Below are positions 7,433-13,132 of a stretch of 21,217 nucleotides of DNA, piece by piece (position 1 is the first letter of the stretch; each line of letters starts with the position of its first letter). The translations under genes were made by a program, and so were the position numbers. This DNA is from a virus. The notes under the pieces were generated by a model. That model made no database searches, was not told the origin of the DNA, and saw nothing but the letters and a program-made list of their open reading frames with translations. The stretch lies in IMG/VR virus record IMGVR_UViG_3300048123_000042, positions 1 to 21,217 of that record; one strand, given 5' to 3'.

Positions 7433-8235
7433 TATAGCGTACCCTGTATTGTATAGTCGTTTATGTCAAAGTCTGGACGTATATAAGTCTCATATAGGTT
7501 TAAGCCTTTGCGTAATTCCTGGCGTCCGTATTCTATAAATGCCTCGCTACATTTCCATACGCCAATATCTAGGGTGTTTTTAGAAATGCAAAGAAACGTA
7601 AAGTCTTCATGCGTTAGCGGTTTTTCTGGCGTGCTAAATAGCTCTAAATAAATTGCAGCCTGTAAATGGTATTTGTATTTAAAAGCGGACTTGTCAAAAC
7701 TCTGTACGTCTTGCGTTGTTTTTATGTCAACGATGCCGCCGCTATTTTTTAGTACGTCTGCCTTGCCTCTAAATGGGTAGCCAGTATTTAGGACTTCGCC
7801 TATTGCTGGCACTTCGGTTTTACAGTCGCCTATAAGCTCAACAGCTTTTGGGTTTTTAAAAAAGGCATCTATAAGTCTGTTGTTGTCGTCGCGCTCTTTT
7901 GCTGTAAATACTTCGCCATGCTCGGCAACCGCCTCTTTAAACGCTTTGGCATTTCTACTTTGCACCTCTATAAATTTGACTTGCTCGTATTTTTGTGGCT
8001 CTAGTATTGCTAAATGGAAAAGGTGTCCGCTACGTAAAGCGGCTGTCGTTTCGTTCTGTCCATACTTATTGACATAGTAGTATGTCTTTGGACTGTCTAA
8101 AAGTAATTTAAGGCTAGAGCTACTTAAAGCTAGTTTTGACAGCTCGCCGTAATAAAAACTGTCGTCAGTCATTTTAGCTAGTAGCTGTTGTTTTCCGTAG
8201 ACGTTTCCGTCTAGTAGTGTAATTTGGTCTGTCAT
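7432..8235 (-). CDS. RecE-like PD-(D/E)XK exonuclease (DUF3799 type)
   Basis: The 267-residue product has the order of motifs of the exonuclease VIII C-terminal/PF12684 group: SSSLKLLLDSPKTYYY (38-54), RSGHLFH (68-74), KTEVPAIGEV (139-148, Glu141), RGKADVL (156-162, Asp160), GIVDIKTT (167-174, Asp170 and Lys172) and YHLQAAIY (189-196, Gln192). These give the metal-binding Asp/Glu/Lys and the Gln of the QxxxY motif. Members digest one strand of double-stranded DNA ends for homologous recombination. No RecT-like annealase was identified in the window, so the partner may be the SSB-like or OB-fold-like protein. The gene begins just after a 55-residue small gene and ends in a TAATG overlap. Confidence 0.8.
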   Translation of the reverse strand: MTDQITLLDGNVYGKQQLLAKMTDDSFYYGELSKLALSSSSLKLLLDSPKTYYYVNKYGQNETTAALRSGHLFHLAILEPQKYEQVKFIEVQSRNAKAFKEAVAEHGEVFTAKERDDNNRLIDAFFKNPKAVELIGDCKTEVPAIGEVLNTGYPFRGKADVLKNSGGIVDIKTTQDVQSFDKSAFKYKYHLQAAIYLELFSTPEKPLTHEDFTFLCISKNTLDIGVWKCSEAFIEYGRQELRKGLNLYETYIRPDFDINDYTIQGTL

Positions 8236-8237
8236 AT

Positions 8238-8405
8238 TTAAGTTGTTATGTTAAATTTTTTTGCGTTAAATGGCGCAACAAGTTTAGCTTTTTCTATTGC
8301 CTGTTTTGGACTTATAGCCTCAACGTTAATGATGTCAAACTCGTAACCCTCTAGGTCTTCGCCGCAATAAGCTAAATACATATACTCTACTTTATATTTT
8401 TTCAT
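8238..8405 (-). CDS. Small hypothetical protein (55 aa)
   Basis: This frame was found by translation of the gap before the RecE-like gene. ATG 8405 overlaps the upstream stop as ATGA (8402-8405), and the stop lies three bases before the next ATG. The product begins MKKYKVEYMYLAYCGEDLEG and has a helix with SPKQAIEKAKLV near residues 32-43, which looks like a small alpha/beta fold. I do not recognise it. The exact placement within the coupled chain supports reality. Confidence 0.55.
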   Translation of the reverse strand: MKKYKVEYMYLAYCGEDLEGYEFDIINVEAISPKQAIEKAKLVAPFNAKKFNITT

Positions 8406-8545
8406 AGGTATTTTTTTATATTAAGTATGTCGCGCTCTCGTTTTATAAAAGCCTGTTTTAATTTGTCGCCTACAGCACCCTCAAATTTAATAAACTTTAA
8501 ATTGTACTGTATTTGGTTTAACTCTTTATCTAATTTTTCTATCAT
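8402..8545 (-). CDS. Small hypothetical protein (47 aa)
   Basis: ATG 8545 overlaps the upstream gene (ATGA) and the stop overlaps the downstream gene (ATGA). The 47-residue product is highly charged and helical, beginning MIEKLDKELNQIQYNLKFIK and ending in IKKYL, probably a short coiled coil. It has no recognised family. Being flanked by two four-base overlaps makes it a good gene call despite its size. Any function would be guesswork, except that its neighbours act in DNA metabolism. Confidence 0.55.
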   Translation of the reverse strand: MIEKLDKELNQIQYNLKFIKFEGAVGDKLKQAFIKRERDILNIKKYL

Positions 8546-8868
8546 AATTCTAGTTTATAGTCTTTTAATTCCTCTAAGGCTTTTTTAGCCTTTGCCTCTG
8601 CCTCTAGCTTTGCCATACGAAACCTACCTAGCTGTACGTTAAACTCGCGCTGGCGAGCTTGCATTTGGTTTACATATATTCCTATACGTGCTAACGCGTT
8701 AGCGCATTGTTGTAGCTCTTTTAGTGTTTCGGTGCTTTGTGCTTTGTGTGCTTTTTGTTTCCAGTTTATAAGTAAACTGCTGGCTAGCTCAAACTCGCCA
8801 TAGTACGCCATTTCCTCGACGTCTAAAACGTTGTTTTCTATTTCTTTTACTATATCGTTTTTTTGCAT
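8542..8868 (-). CDS. Helical/coiled-coil protein (108 aa), unknown function
   Basis: The product is almost entirely helical, with charge-alternating segments and a C-terminal half (about 70-108) rich in Ala, Glu, Lys and Gln, including AKLEAEAKAKKALEELKDY, a likely coiled coil. No nuclease or binding motif is visible. The ORF is in the run of recombination and nuclease genes, and its end overlaps the 47-residue gene by four bases. It starts 51 bases after the previous stop, a gap wide enough for an internal promoter but in which I see only a weak candidate. Function unknown. It may be a scaffold or accessory protein for the nucleases. Confidence 0.55.
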   Translation of the reverse strand: MQKNDIVKEIENNVLDVEEMAYYGEFELASSLLINWKQKAHKAQSTETLKELQQCANALARIGIYVNQMQARQREFNVQLGRFRMAKLEAEAKAKKALEELKDYKLEL

Positions 8869-8919
8869 AGGTCAATTTACTAAAAAATTTGTTAATACCT
8901 AAGGCGTATTGTGAAAAAC

Positions 8920-9399
8920 TTATTTATTGCGTCTTTTAAAATACTCGTCCCAGATGCTTTTTTCTGGGCGCTCTGGCTGGTTTACGTTTACAATACTAGC
9001 TTTACTCTCTGGTAATAAATATATTTCTTTTTTAGCGTGTCCGTTATTCCATAGCGTTGTTTTACGTATGTCTTTTGTTTCTGTCTCTGGCATATTTATA
9101 CCGTTTAACCAAAACAAATAGTTTCCTTTTGGATCATTAACAAAGTACAGCTTTATTATGTCGTCGTCTAAAGCCATAAGCTCGTCGTACTTACTTTTTT
9201 CTATTAGCTTTTTTTCGTAGTATTTTTTACGAAACTTCATCTCTATAACGCAACGCGTACGCTTGCCGTTTTTTTCTGGCGTTAAACCCTCGGCATCGTA
9301 AAGACTGTTTGTTTCGCCTGTCCACGTCAGCTGCCAGTCGTCAAAGTTTAAAATTGTTACAACGGCTTTTTCTAGGTTATGCGTTATTTCTATGCTCAT
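8920..9399 (-). CDS. Conserved phage protein, possible PD-(D/E)XK fold (159 aa)
   Basis: The open frame extends to 9474, but the first 25 residues overlap another gene and look unlike protein, whereas the ATG at 9399 gives MSIEITHNLEKAVVTILN, so I chose that start. The middle contains SLYDAEGLTPEKNGKRTRC followed by VIEMKFRKKYYEKK, an Asp then E-x-K arrangement that resembles PD-(D/E)XK nucleases. A later segment TTLWNNGHAKKEIYLL is conserved in my memory of Bacteroidota phage proteins of this size. The nuclease idea is inference from one motif. The C-terminus is Pro/Glu-rich. The start overlaps the previous gene by 23 bases. Confidence 0.55.
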   Translation of the reverse strand: MSIEITHNLEKAVVTILNFDDWQLTWTGETNSLYDAEGLTPEKNGKRTRCVIEMKFRKKYYEKKLIEKSKYDELMALDDDIIKLYFVNDPKGNYLFWLNGINMPETETKDIRKTTLWNNGHAKKEIYLLPESKASIVNVNQPERPEKSIWDEYFKRRNK

Positions 9400-9586
9400 T
9401 ATATAATGTATTAAGGTCGTCAATAAAACGCTGTATGCCTTTTGGGTTGCACGTACAGGGCAAATAGTAAGCATGCTCTTTAAGCCTGGCGTGCATTTCG
9501 GCTATTGTTTTAAACTCTTCTTTGCTTATTTTATTAGACTTGTTTGCTCGAAACTCTGCCCAGTATTTATAGTCTTTTTCAGTCAT
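9377..9586 (-). CDS. Small CxC-containing phage protein (69 aa)
   Basis: The 69-residue product begins MTEKDYKYWAEFRANKSNKI and has a C-terminal LPCTCNPKGIQRFIDDLN motif (about 43-60) that I recognise from short proteins of Bacteroidota phages. The two Cys residues in CTC could bind metal or form a disulfide, but no enzyme is implied. It overlaps the start of the downstream 159-residue gene by 23 bases and is itself overlapped by 8 bases by the preceding 53-residue gene. Function unknown. Confidence 0.6.
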   Translation of the reverse strand: MTEKDYKYWAEFRANKSNKISKEEFKTIAEMHARLKEHAYYLPCTCNPKGIQRFIDDLNTLYNEHRNNA

Positions 9587-9740
9587 TACGTCTAAATGTT
9601 AAATTGTCTAGTTTGTCGCGTCGTTTTTCGCAACCGCAAGTCTCAAAACCTAGCCAGTCAATTACTATTTTTTTTACTAGCCACTTGACGCCTGTATACT
9701 TAAATATCGTCTCTAGTATTGTGCCTATTTTTATATTCAT
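9579..9740 (-). CDS. Small CGCEKRRDKL-type protein (53 aa)
   Basis: The frame was read from the sequence. ATG 9740 gives MNIKIGTILETIFKYTGVKW, then an aromatic/basic helix, then a conserved-looking GFETCGCEKRRDKLD motif (about 33-47) with two Cys residues. This motif recurs in small phage proteins from Bacteroidota that accompany CTCNPK proteins like the neighbour. The gene begins inside the sigma-like gene (41-base overlap) and ends 8 bases into the next gene, so it is not fully clean but is supported by the motif. Function unknown. Confidence 0.5.
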   Translation of the reverse strand: MNIKIGTILETIFKYTGVKWLVKKIVIDWLGFETCGCEKRRDKLDNLTFRRND

Positions 9741-10290
9741 TTTTTATCTGTCTTTTAATAGTCTTCAACGTATTGCGTAGCGACCAGTAAGTTATTTTAG
9801 TCTCGCGGCTAAATTTTGCTAGTTTTTTGCCGTCTAGGTATACCTCTTTAAAAATTCTACGTAAATAGTAAAGGTGCATTTTGTCGCTGCTAAACTCTTC
9901 TAAATAAGTCTCGTTTTCTAGCATGTCTAAATACTCTTGTTTTTCGTACCATTGTATAATAGACTTTAATTTTTCGTAAGCGTCTGGCTCTTCTATATAG
10001 TCATTGTCTTGCTGTAAGTCTAGCCGCTCGTTTATTTGTAAGTAGGTTACTTTTTTTTCTTTGCGCTTTAAGTCGTAGACTAAGTTGCGTAGACATATAT
10101 ATATAAAATAGTAATTTATTTCGTTGCCATTAAAATATATGTCAGCGCCTTTTTCCTTTACGTGTTTCTGTACGTTTACATACATTTCGGAAACAACGTC
10201 TTGCGATGTCTCGGCATTGACGCTAAAACTCTGTACAATGTCTAGCCAAATTTTATGACTTTTATAAATTTCTTTTAGTACGCATTTCAT
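9700..10290 (-). CDS. ECF-like/phage sigma-70 family factor
   Basis: The 196-residue product has the two-block layout of a minimal sigma factor. The N-terminal block (about 10-80) contains SQDVVSEMYVNVQKHVKE and later YFIYICLRNLVYDLKRKEKK, as in region 2. A spacer with acidic residues follows, then a C-terminal block (about 145-185) with LAKFSRETKITYWSLRNTLKTIKRQIK, a helix-turn-helix like region 4. Such proteins let a phage redirect host RNA polymerase to late promoters. It lies downstream of the helicase-like ATPase. The family call is by overall pattern, and sequence identity to any characterised sigma factor is likely low. Confidence 0.65.
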   Translation of the reverse strand: MKCVLKEIYKSHKIWLDIVQSFSVNAETSQDVVSEMYVNVQKHVKEKGADIYFNGNEINYYFIYICLRNLVYDLKRKEKKVTYLQINERLDLQQDNDYIEEPDAYEKLKSIIQWYEKQEYLDMLENETYLEEFSSDKMHLYYLRRIFKEVYLDGKKLAKFSRETKITYWSLRNTLKTIKRQIKNEYKNRHNTRDDI

Positions 10291-10324
10291 ATACGCATAA
10301 AAAGGTACAACAAAACACTAAGGT

Positions 10325-11230
10325 TTAAAAGGGTGCGCGCTCTAGTTTAAGTTTTTTTACTAGACTTTCGTTGTTAATAGAGTACCCTACATTGTTGGTA
10401 ATTGCTTTTAAAATTATGGGGTTGTCTAGGCTGGTGCAACGACCACCAGACGAAATGCTTTTTACTTTTTTTATATGTAGCTGGCTATTCATAAACAAAA
10501 CAGGGTGTTGAATAAAACGATGACAGCAAGCGAAAAAGTCAGAGCGGTTAACGAATTTTCCGCCGCCCTCAATACTCGAACTCTCTGGCACTTTTGGGTA
10601 GCCTTGAAACTCGCCGTCTCTATATACTTGTCGTATTGCCTCGGTGTTTGCATGCGTACATAGCCAGACAGTAACTTTATGTTTTTTACAAAATAGTCTT
10701 ATGTCGGTTGTTGCCTCGTAGTCGTACTCGTGTACGCCCAAACCTTTTAGCATTTCTTTGTCCTTTGCCAAACTATTGTACGGATCAATAAGGAAACCGT
10801 CATACTTAAATATTGTCCTATGGTTTTGCGCCTCTTGTAAAAGCTCTTTGTATGTATATAGTCTAGTATTGTCTATAAATTGAAAATGTTTTTTTATCCA
10901 GTCTATGCCCTGGTTAAAGTCTGTAGGTATTATTTTGTTTATTGGTTGCTCTAGTATAAACTCTAGTAATTTTTGTATAAGCTCAAAAGGCTCGTTTTCG
11001 CTAGAATAAATTAAAAACTTTTGGTCGTGTTTTATAGCGTACAAAAGCATTAAGTAAATAGTAAGGCTTGTTTTACCTACGTTTGCATGCCCTAGCCATA
11101 TTCCAAAGTCTTGCGGTTTCATAACAAAATACTCGTCAATTTCTGGTATGTCTAGCTTTAAGCCTTGCTTTAATTTTCCTGTACGTAGGTTTGATAGTGT
11201 TTGTATTTGGTCGTTGTAGTTTACTAGCAT
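10325..11230 (-). CDS. RecA-fold ATPase, probable DnaB/Twinkle-like replicative helicase
   Basis: The 301-residue protein has a Walker A at 47-55 (GHANVGKTS), a Walker B at about 145-150 (FLIDPY with Asp149), an ENE acidic spot at 78-80 and a THAN sensor-like motif at 192-195, in the order of DnaB/RadA-type RecA-fold ATPases. It lacks the N-terminal primase-binding domain of full-length DnaB, so it resembles compact phage helicases. Expected role: unwinding DNA ahead of the fork. It follows the SSB-like genes but is separated from them by a terminator (11253-11280), and the sigma-like gene follows. A recombination ATPase is the alternative. Confidence 0.72.
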   Translation of the reverse strand: MLVNYNDQIQTLSNLRTGKLKQGLKLDIPEIDEYFVMKPQDFGIWLGHANVGKTSLTIYLMLLYAIKHDQKFLIYSSENEPFELIQKLLEFILEQPINKIIPTDFNQGIDWIKKHFQFIDNTRLYTYKELLQEAQNHRTIFKYDGFLIDPYNSLAKDKEMLKGLGVHEYDYEATTDIRLFCKKHKVTVWLCTHANTEAIRQVYRDGEFQGYPKVPESSSIEGGGKFVNRSDFFACCHRFIQHPVLFMNSQLHIKKVKSISSGGRCTSLDNPIILKAITNNVGYSINNESLVKKLKLERAPF

Positions 11231-11252
11231 ATCGTTTGTTTTGGTTAAAGAT

Positions 11253-11280
11253 AAAAAAAAGGTAGCATTTCTACTACCTT
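11253..11280 (-). terminator. Rho-independent terminator between SSB-like and helicase genes
   Basis: On the minus strand a stem of about 9 bp (one G-U pair) encloses a GAAA loop (hairpin 11259-11280) and the T-run is eight bases (11260-11253). No promoter was seen between it and the helicase start at 11230, so the helicase probably relies on read-through. It uses the same GAAA-capped design as the terminator at 4290-4315. Confidence 0.85.
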
Positions 11281-11302
11281 GTTATTACATTGTACCTATT
11301 AT

Positions 11303-11632
11303 TTAAAACGGTAGGTCTTCGTCGTTTTTTACTGCCTGTCTGTCTGGCATAAACTCGGACGTTTCCACTTTTTGCTGTTCAGCTTTTAAAGCCTGTTTGT
11401 TTATTTTAGTAAACTTAGCGTACATTTTTGTACGGTCTTTTTGCGCTCTTAAAATATCTATTGACATAAAGCCGTTGTTTTCGTTTATATGCTCTTTATG
11501 TTTTTTTAAAAACTCTACAAACTCGCTGGCTTTTATATGCAGCTTTGCTGTGATCCAGTCGTATTTTGGCTCGTCTCTAACAACGAAACTATTTACAAAC
11601 TCGCTTTGGTATTTACTATTTGTGTTATTCAT
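11303..11632 (-). CDS. SSB-like protein with acidic C-terminal tip (109 aa)
   Basis: The 109-residue product has a charged N-terminal half, a basic middle (ILRAQKDRTKMYAKFTKINKQ) and ends in NDEDLPF. The final DEDLPF is almost identical to the acidic tip (DDDIPF) of bacterial single-stranded DNA-binding proteins, which recruits replication and repair partners. The middle is too divergent for me to see an OB-fold with certainty. I infer a phage SSB or SSB-tip protein that feeds the helicase, NinG and RecE-like proteins. It follows a 126-residue gene by one base and is followed by a terminator. Alternative: a small SSB-partner protein that merely copies the tip. Confidence 0.6.
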   Translation of the reverse strand: MNNTNSKYQSEFVNSFVVRDEPKYDWITAKLHIKASEFVEFLKKHKEHINENNGFMSIDILRAQKDRTKMYAKFTKINKQALKAEQQKVETSEFMPDRQAVKNDEDLPF

Positions 11633-11633
11633 A

Positions 11634-12014
11634 TTATTGTGTTACCCAGTTAAACATTATTTCCGCATCGTTAATTATATTACTAACGTCAACTGCGGTA
11701 CGTTGAGCGTTAAATTCAGCTGCCGCCTTTATACAAGTTTGTCGTATTATAAGCGTGTCTTTGCTGGTTGTACTGTAATTTGCCTTTGGCGTGTCATTTG
11801 CGCCGCTGTCTTTTTTGTAAGCATCTAGCGGTATTTTAGCGTTTCGATACTCTTCGTTTGTTACCTCGTAGTTTAATGTTTCGCCGACGGAAAACTTAAA
11901 GTCGCCTTTTGCAAAAAACGTATACTGGTTGCCGTCTGCAAACGTTACTTTATACTTTGTTAGACCATTCCATTGACCGCCTTGGTCTATATGGGTAATT
12001 TTACCTGTTTTCAT
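11634..12014 (-). CDS. OB-fold-like protein (126 aa), possible ssDNA-binding factor
   Basis: Residues 1-55 alternate strands and Gly (KITHIDQGGQWNGLTKYKVT, then ADGNQYTFFAKGD), which is the style of an OB-fold barrel. The C-terminal third is helical (TLIIRQTCIKAAAEFNA, then NIINDAEIMFNWVTQ). I recall this two-part layout in phage DNA-binding proteins encoded beside SSB genes. It is tightly linked to the SSB-like gene (one base between stop and ATG) and follows a 50-residue coiled-coil gene by 19 bases. A role in recombination or replication is likely, but no catalytic motif is visible. Confidence 0.5.
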   Translation of the reverse strand: MKTGKITHIDQGGQWNGLTKYKVTFADGNQYTFFAKGDFKFSVGETLNYEVTNEEYRNAKIPLDAYKKDSGANDTPKANYSTTSKDTLIIRQTCIKAAAEFNAQRTAVDVSNIINDAEIMFNWVTQ

Positions 12015-12033
12015 TTTGTTAAGGGTTTAAGGG

Positions 12034-12186
12034 TTATATAAATAAATATGCCTCATTGACTGCCGTTTCAAGCATTTCAATTTGAGCTTTTAGAAATTCA
12101 ATATTTTGATCTTGGGTTTTTAGCTTTTTTTCTAGCGCTGTTATACGCGCTTGCAAATATGCTTTTTGGCTATTATTGCTATTCAT
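12034..12186 (-). CDS. Small coiled-coil protein heading the SSB operon (50 aa)
   Basis: The frame opens at ATG 12186, 20 bases after the promoter-like TATATTGC element, which supports it as the first gene of a transcript. The product begins MNSNNSQKAYLQARITALEK and has a heptad pattern (ITALEKKLKTQDQNIEFLKA) consistent with a short coiled coil of about 35 residues. It has no recognised family. The next gene starts 19 bases after its stop. It may be an oligomerisation or regulator peptide for the SSB-like proteins. Confidence 0.6.
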   Translation of the reverse strand: MNSNNSQKAYLQARITALEKKLKTQDQNIEFLKAQIEMLETAVNEAYLFI

Positions 12187-12205
12187 ATCGTATCGTATTA
12201 CGACT

Positions 12206-12236
12206 GCAATATAAACAAATTGTTGATAAAAACAAA
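12206..12236 (-). promoter_or_regulatory. Bacteroidota-type promoter for the SSB-like operon
   Basis: TTTG (12236-12233) then 19 bases then TATATTGC (12213-12206), in front of the ATG at 12186. This is the same element pair as at 4832-4863. The -33 element lies within the end of the preceding terminator, a compact terminator-promoter arrangement. Two ATCGT direct repeats and a GTAATAC-type half-palindrome just upstream of the start could be a regulator site, but they are too short to be sure. Confidence 0.6.
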
Positions 12237-12260
12237 GAGCAGCTTATAAAAACTGCCCTT
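12228..12260 (-). terminator. Rho-independent terminator before the SSB operon
   Basis: On the minus strand a stem of up to 11 bp (two G-U pairs) from 12260 to 12235 encloses a TTAT loop and is followed by T-G-TTTTT (12234-12228). It would stop transcripts from the ninG side and isolate the SSB-operon promoter, with which it overlaps. Confidence 0.75.
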
Positions 12261-12297
12261 GCCTACGATATAATAGAAATTGTAGCAAGTCTGCTAC
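12228..12297 (-). ncRNA. Candidate promoter-to-terminator small RNA (about 70 nt)
   Basis: Between the TATATTTG element at 12302-12309 and the terminator at 12228-12260 lies about 70 bases without an ORF. The start is near 12295, immediately at a perfect 6-bp inverted repeat (GTAGCA, 4-base loop, TGCTAC; 12282-12297), giving a 5' hairpin plus 3' terminator hairpin, the usual shape of a small RNA. This is inferred from the layout alone. The segment could simply be a leader or operator region. Confidence 0.35.
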
Positions 12298-12301
12298 GAT
12301 G

Positions 12302-12309
12302 CAAATATA
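12302..12309 (-). promoter_or_regulatory. -7 element TATATTTG immediately after ninG
   Basis: The minus-strand octamer TATATTTG (12309-12302) is a perfect match to the Bacteroidota -7 consensus TAnnTTTG and directly follows the ninG stop codon. I found no good TTTG element at the expected 19-21 bases upstream, so this is a weaker promoter call than those at 4832 and 12206. Confidence 0.4.
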
Positions 12310-12717
12310 CTACATTTTTAGTAGCTCTTCTAGTTTATTGGTATATAATTCGATAAGGTCTTGTAAGTCAGCTACAGTATTTTTTTGCGTCTGTCTACTT
12401 TTTTGTAGTAAAGCGTCGCTTGTACCCTTGCCAAATTGTTTGTCTAGGTTTTTGCCAAACTCAAACTGTCTGCCGTAAAAATGACAATTACAGCTGTAGC
12501 ACTGGGGTTTGACGTTTTGCTCGTCGAAACGCGTAGCTGTATGTTTTCTTGACATAAAATGTCCAGCTTGCATACCGTCTTTTTCCCAGTATTTTTTTAC
12601 GCCGCAAGTGTAACATTTAACGTAACCTTTTTTGTCTGCATTACTAAGGCGTACATATTTACTAAATACAGTGTCTAGTTTCTTTTTTAACTTGCTTACT
12701 GTTGGTTTGGCTGGCAT
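12310..12717 (-). CDS. ninG: NinG/Rap-type Holliday-junction endonuclease
   Basis: The 135-residue protein shows the NinG (lambda Rap) zinc-finger/HNH-like layout: CYTCGV at 35-40, GMQAGHFMSR at 48-57 (with the AGHF motif), TRFDEQNVKPQC at 62-73 and CYSCNCHF at 73-80. Cys35, Cys38, Cys73 and Cys76 form the likely zinc site. NinG proteins cut branched recombination intermediates such as Holliday junctions, helping phage recombination and packaging. The C-terminal helix is Gln/Lys-rich. It follows the 75-residue gene without a gap. Confidence is high for the family, moderate for substrate. Confidence 0.85.
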   Translation of the reverse strand: MPAKPTVSKLKKKLDTVFSKYVRLSNADKKGYVKCYTCGVKKYWEKDGMQAGHFMSRKHTATRFDEQNVKPQCYSCNCHFYGRQFEFGKNLDKQFGKGTSDALLQKSRQTQKNTVADLQDLIELYTNKLEELLKM

Positions 12718-12945
12718 CTAGCATTGTGTAAATAGTAGCTCTTTACCTAGGTTTTCGTCTATGCTTTTTATAGCTCTATAAATAAAACGGCTGTCTTTTT
12801 TTGTACGATCTATTTCTGTTTTTGTACTGTCTATGCCTAAATTAGTGTAAGCTGTAGCGTCAATTTCTAGTAGCGCATCGACCTTTTTTTTGTCCGACCA
12901 GGTTTTATACCCTACAATTTTCAATACTCTGTCTTGTAATTCCAT
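12718..12945 (-). CDS. Conserved small phage protein (75 aa) upstream of ninG
   Basis: The open frame extends to 13008, but the first 21 residues are a Phe-rich stretch from an AT-rich spacer, so I choose ATG 12945 giving MELQDRVLKIVGYKTWSDKK. It continues with a TAYTNLGIDSTKTEIDRTKK segment and SRFIYRAIKSI, a small helical protein that I recall as conserved in flavobacterial phages beside replication genes. Its stop abuts the ninG start. Upstream lies the AT-rich repeat gap, so it is the first gene of the replication block. Function unknown. A role in replication is suggested by position. Confidence 0.55.
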   Translation of the reverse strand: MELQDRVLKIVGYKTWSDKKKVDALLEIDATAYTNLGIDSTKTEIDRTKKDSRFIYRAIKSIDENLGKELLFTQC

Positions 12946-13035
12946 AAGTGTAAATGTAAATATTAAATAATTAAAAAAAAACTCAAAAAAAAATTTGCCG
13001 TTAAGCAAAATATCTATATTTTTTACTACTATATA

Positions 13036-13126
13036 ATAGTATACTAGCTATATACTAGACTACTATATAAATATACTACCATATACTAGTATACTCGTAT
13101 ATACTAGTATAAGCGCTTGTAAGCGC
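13036..13126. repeat. Phased TATACTAG repeat array, candidate origin or operator
   Basis: Exact TATACTAG copies start at 13040, 13051, 13082 and 13100. One-mismatch copies start at 13072 (TATACTAC) and 13090 (TATACTCG). Successive distances are 11, 21, 10, 8 and 10 bases, close to whole DNA turns. Two 12-base palindromes (TATACTAGTATA, 13082 and 13100) and a TAGTATACTA palindrome at 13037-13046 overlap the copies. An AAGCGC direct repeat follows at 13111-13126. There is no gene from 12946 to 13132. This looks like iterons or an operator array between the lysis and replication blocks. No binding protein is identified. Confidence 0.55.
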
Positions 13127-13132
13127 ATTAAA

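Noticed and set aside
8920-9474. Longer version (184 aa) of the 159-residue protein
   Set aside because: The extra N-terminal 25 residues run deep into the preceding gene and do not resemble the family start. ATG 9399 is preferred.
12718-13008. Longer version (96 aa) of the protein upstream of ninG
   Set aside because: The added residues are a Phe-rich translation of a T-run spacer. ATG 12945 is preferred.
12984-13012. Weak TTTGC/GCAAA hairpin followed by T-runs
   Set aside because: Five AT-rich pairs with a six-base loop are too weak to call a terminator, although the T-run is suggestive.
13111-13130. GCGCTTACAAGCGC hairpin as a terminator of the holin gene
   Set aside because: The stem is only five pairs and has no T-run after it on the minus strand.
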